Under the pieces are notes generated by a model that saw nothing but the letters and a program-made list of their open reading frames with translations, was not told the origin of the DNA and ran no database searches. A stretch of DNA of 6,156 nucleotides, taken from the NCBI GenBank assembly GCA_024681175.1, contig JAILBI010000243.1:1-6156 (forward strand), written 5' to 3'. Made by a program: the position numbers and the translations under genes. The DNA comes from Acholeplasmatales bacterium. GTDB lineage: Bacteria > Bacillota_I > Bacilli_A > Acholeplasmatales > Anaeroplasmataceae. Positions 4,745-6,156 of the stretch are shown here, in pieces (position 1 is the stretch's first letter; every line of letters starts with the position of its first letter).

Positions 4745-5278
4745 ATGAGAATTATTGGTGGTAAATTAAGACATAGAATTATAGATATGACTAATCTTGA
4801 GACTACAAGAGAAACTCAAGATAAGGTAAGAGGTGCTATATTTAATATGATAGGACCTTATTTAGAAGGAGATTATTGTCTTGATTTATTCGCTGGAAGT
4901 GGCGCGATGGGAGTTGAAGCCTATTCTCGTGGTATTAGTAATGTAGTATTTAATGATATTAATAATAAGGCTTTAGATGTTTGTAAATCAAACTGCAAGA
5001 AGCTTGGTATTAATGATGCTTTATTTTATAATAAAGATTATTTAGATTTTTTAAATAATGATAATCATGTATATGATTTAATTATTTTAGATCCTCCTTA
5101 TAAAATGAATAATATTGATGAAATAATCACACCTTGTTTAGATAAAATAAAAAAAGGTGGAAGAATAGTCTTTGAAATGGGAAAAGAAACTATTTTTAAA
5201 GATTCTTATTTGGATTTAATATTAATTAAGAATAAGGAATATGGTATTAAAAGAGTAGTAGTTTACGAAAAGAAGTGA
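4745..5278 (+). CDS. rsmD: 16S rRNA (guanine-N2)-methyltransferase RsmD
   Basis: RsmD uses S-adenosylmethionine to methylate N2 of a guanine in the 16S rRNA of the 30S subunit (G966 in E. coli numbering). The 177-residue protein has the family features in order: N-terminal RIIGGKLRHR (2-11); TRETQDKVRGAIFNMI (21-36), equivalent to the usual RPTTDxVRExxFNxL; the SAM-binding LDLFAGSGAMGVEAYSRG (46-63); D71 at the end of the second strand; and the catalytic DPPY (116-119). Length is normal. The usual Pro after Arg in the second motif is replaced (TRET), a modest deviation. AGGAG (4736-4740) overlaps the helicase stop and lies 4 bases before the ATG, so translation is probably coupled. In many Bacillota rsmD neighbours coaD, which is not the case here within the window. 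Confidence 0.93.
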   Translation: MRIIGGKLRHRIIDMTNLETTRETQDKVRGAIFNMIGPYLEGDYCLDLFAGSGAMGVEAYSRGISNVVFNDINNKALDVCKSNCKKLGINDALFYNKDYLDFLNNDNHVYDLIILDPPYKMNNIDEIITPCLDKIKKGGRIVFEMGKETIFKDSYLDLILIKNKEYGIKRVVVYEKK

Positions 5279-5284
5279 TGTTTG

Positions 5285-6156
5285 ATGGTTGATCCAATGT
5301 ATCAAGAAATAAAAAAATTATTTGTAAAATTTATCAAAAATGGATATTTTTCTAAATTTTCATCTGCTGATATTTTTTATAATTTTTATTCACCTAAAAA
5401 AATACATATGTTAACATTTATAGATAATTTTTTTGGAGATTCATTTGGTTTTCAATTATTTGTAAATGATAATGGTTTTAATTATGTTCATGATATATTT
5501 ACAACATCAGATAACATTGTTAATTTAGGTGATTGTGATTCTATATGTGCTGTTTTTGTATCTAAAAAAGATATTCAAGAAGATGAAAAAGAGTATGTAA
5601 GAAAAAATGGTTCTAAGGTCATGAAAGAAAATAATTTAATTATTTATCGTTTTAGACCTGGTTATGGTAAAAGATTTGTTAATAAAAAAGAATTACATAC
5701 TGTTTTATTAAATTTAAGTTATTTAGATTCATTAATTAGAAATGATTATGATGATTTAATTGAAAACTTTAATAATGAATTAGCTGCTTTAAGCTTTATT
5801 GATGAAAAAGAATTAGTATATCAAGTTAAATATAATTCACTACCATATTTAGAAACATTCCCTAAAAAGCAGGTAGCTAATCTTCCTTTCGTAGATGAAT
5901 TTAAAAATGCATTATATTATGATCATGAATGTTATATATTTACATCTTATGTTCCTTTAGTTATTAAAGAAACTAATGTTAGACCATTAATAGTATATTT
6001 TTATTGTCCAGATACAAATAAAATGTTATTTAATTATATTGTTGATGAACCAAAAGAATATAAGAATTGTATTTTTGGTATATTAGATAATATTTTTTCT
6101 AGTGTAGGTTTACCTGAAAAGATTTATTTTAATAATAGAAATATTCATAGTATTGT
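5285..6156 (+). CDS. Long ORF of unknown function, 3' truncated (possibly DUF6930/DUF7309-like)
   Basis: The frame is open from 5285 to the window edge, giving 290 residues with no stop. The start ATG 5285 follows GAAGTGATG (5272-5280), a usable ribosome binding site that overlaps the rsmD stop. An in-frame TTG at 5282 is a less likely alternative. The protein looks cytoplasmic and rich in Asn, Phe, Tyr and Lys, without signal peptide or membrane helices. The C-terminal visible part alternates strand-like stretches (RPLIVYFYCPDTNKMLFNYI from residue 233) with a helix, then GLPEKIYFNNRNIHSIV from residue 275. That pattern (a value read-out strand pair, then Gly-x-Pro before a strand) reminds me of DUF6930-type proteins, but this is recollection and not a firm match. 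It probably belongs to the helicase-rsmD transcription unit because the gap is only 6 bases. No enzymatic motif is recognised. Confidence 0.75.
   Translation, partial: MVDPMYQEIKKLFVKFIKNGYFSKFSSADIFYNFYSPKKIHMLTFIDNFFGDSFGFQLFVNDNGFNYVHDIFTTSDNIVNLGDCDSICAVFVSKKDIQEDEKEYVRKNGSKVMKENNLIIYRFRPGYGKRFVNKKELHTVLLNLSYLDSLIRNDYDDLIENFNNELAALSFIDEKELVYQVKYNSLPYLETFPKKQVANLPFVDEFKNALYYDHECYIFTSYVPLVIKETNVRPLIVYFYCPDTNKMLFNYIVDEPKEYKNCIFGILDNIFSSVGLPEKIYFNNRNIHSI

Noticed and set aside
5278..5292. ATGA overlap at the rsmD stop as the start of the next gene.
   Set aside because: That frame reads only four codons before TGA at 5290-5292.
1..6156. CRISPR arrays, tRNA or rRNA genes, insertion sequences or attachment sites.
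   Set aside because: No regularly spaced repeats, no tRNA cloverleaf with the conserved T-arm GTTCRA pattern, and no transposase-like ORF or flanking terminal inverted repeats were seen.

Overview
The window looks like a chromosomal stretch from a very AT-rich, low-GC Gram-positive relative (Bacillota or a non-Mycoplasma Mollicute-like lineage such as the gut Erysipelotrichia/RF39 groups). The reasons are the strong A/T bias, AGGAGG-type ribosome binding sites, TTGACA/TATAAT promoters, an L20-type leader before infC-rpmI-rplT, and use of TGA as a real stop (end of rsmD), which argues against the TGA=Trp code. The lineage call is inference; no species is recognised. All genes lie on the + strand.

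Layout. Positions 1-177 hold the tail of a probable membrane protein. A strong promoter with TGCGCA-type repeats follows, driving a two-gene toxin-antitoxin unit (278-1079). Its antitoxin is a MntA-type minimal nucleotidyltransferase fused to an N-terminal helix-turn-helix, and its toxin is HepT. Nine bases after hepT comes the promoter of the translation operon infC-rpmI-rplT (1282-2459). That operon is preceded by an L20-leader attenuator whose antiterminator and terminator pairings are both visible, and infC appears to start at the rare codon ATT. A terminator closes the operon. A small three-helix membrane protein of unknown function (2565-2873) has its own promoter.

The most interesting part is 2891-3106. 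A consensus promoter is followed by about 145 nt of RNA that can fold into a closed multi-helix structure, then a strong intrinsic terminator only 23 nt before the start of a DEAD-box RNA helicase. No promoter is visible between terminator and helicase, so the element is best read as an attenuating leader, or as an abundant small RNA whose read-through feeds the helicase. I could not assign it to a known RNA family with confidence.

The helicase (C-terminal DbpA/YxiN-type RNA-binding domain), rsmD (16S rRNA guanine methyltransferase) and a long unassigned ORF running off the window are packed with 7- and 6-base gaps and look like one operon. Apart from the toxin-antitoxin unit and the two unassigned proteins, the window concerns ribosome assembly and translation initiation: IF3, L35, L20, an RNA helicase and an rRNA methylase, with two separate RNA-based attenuators.
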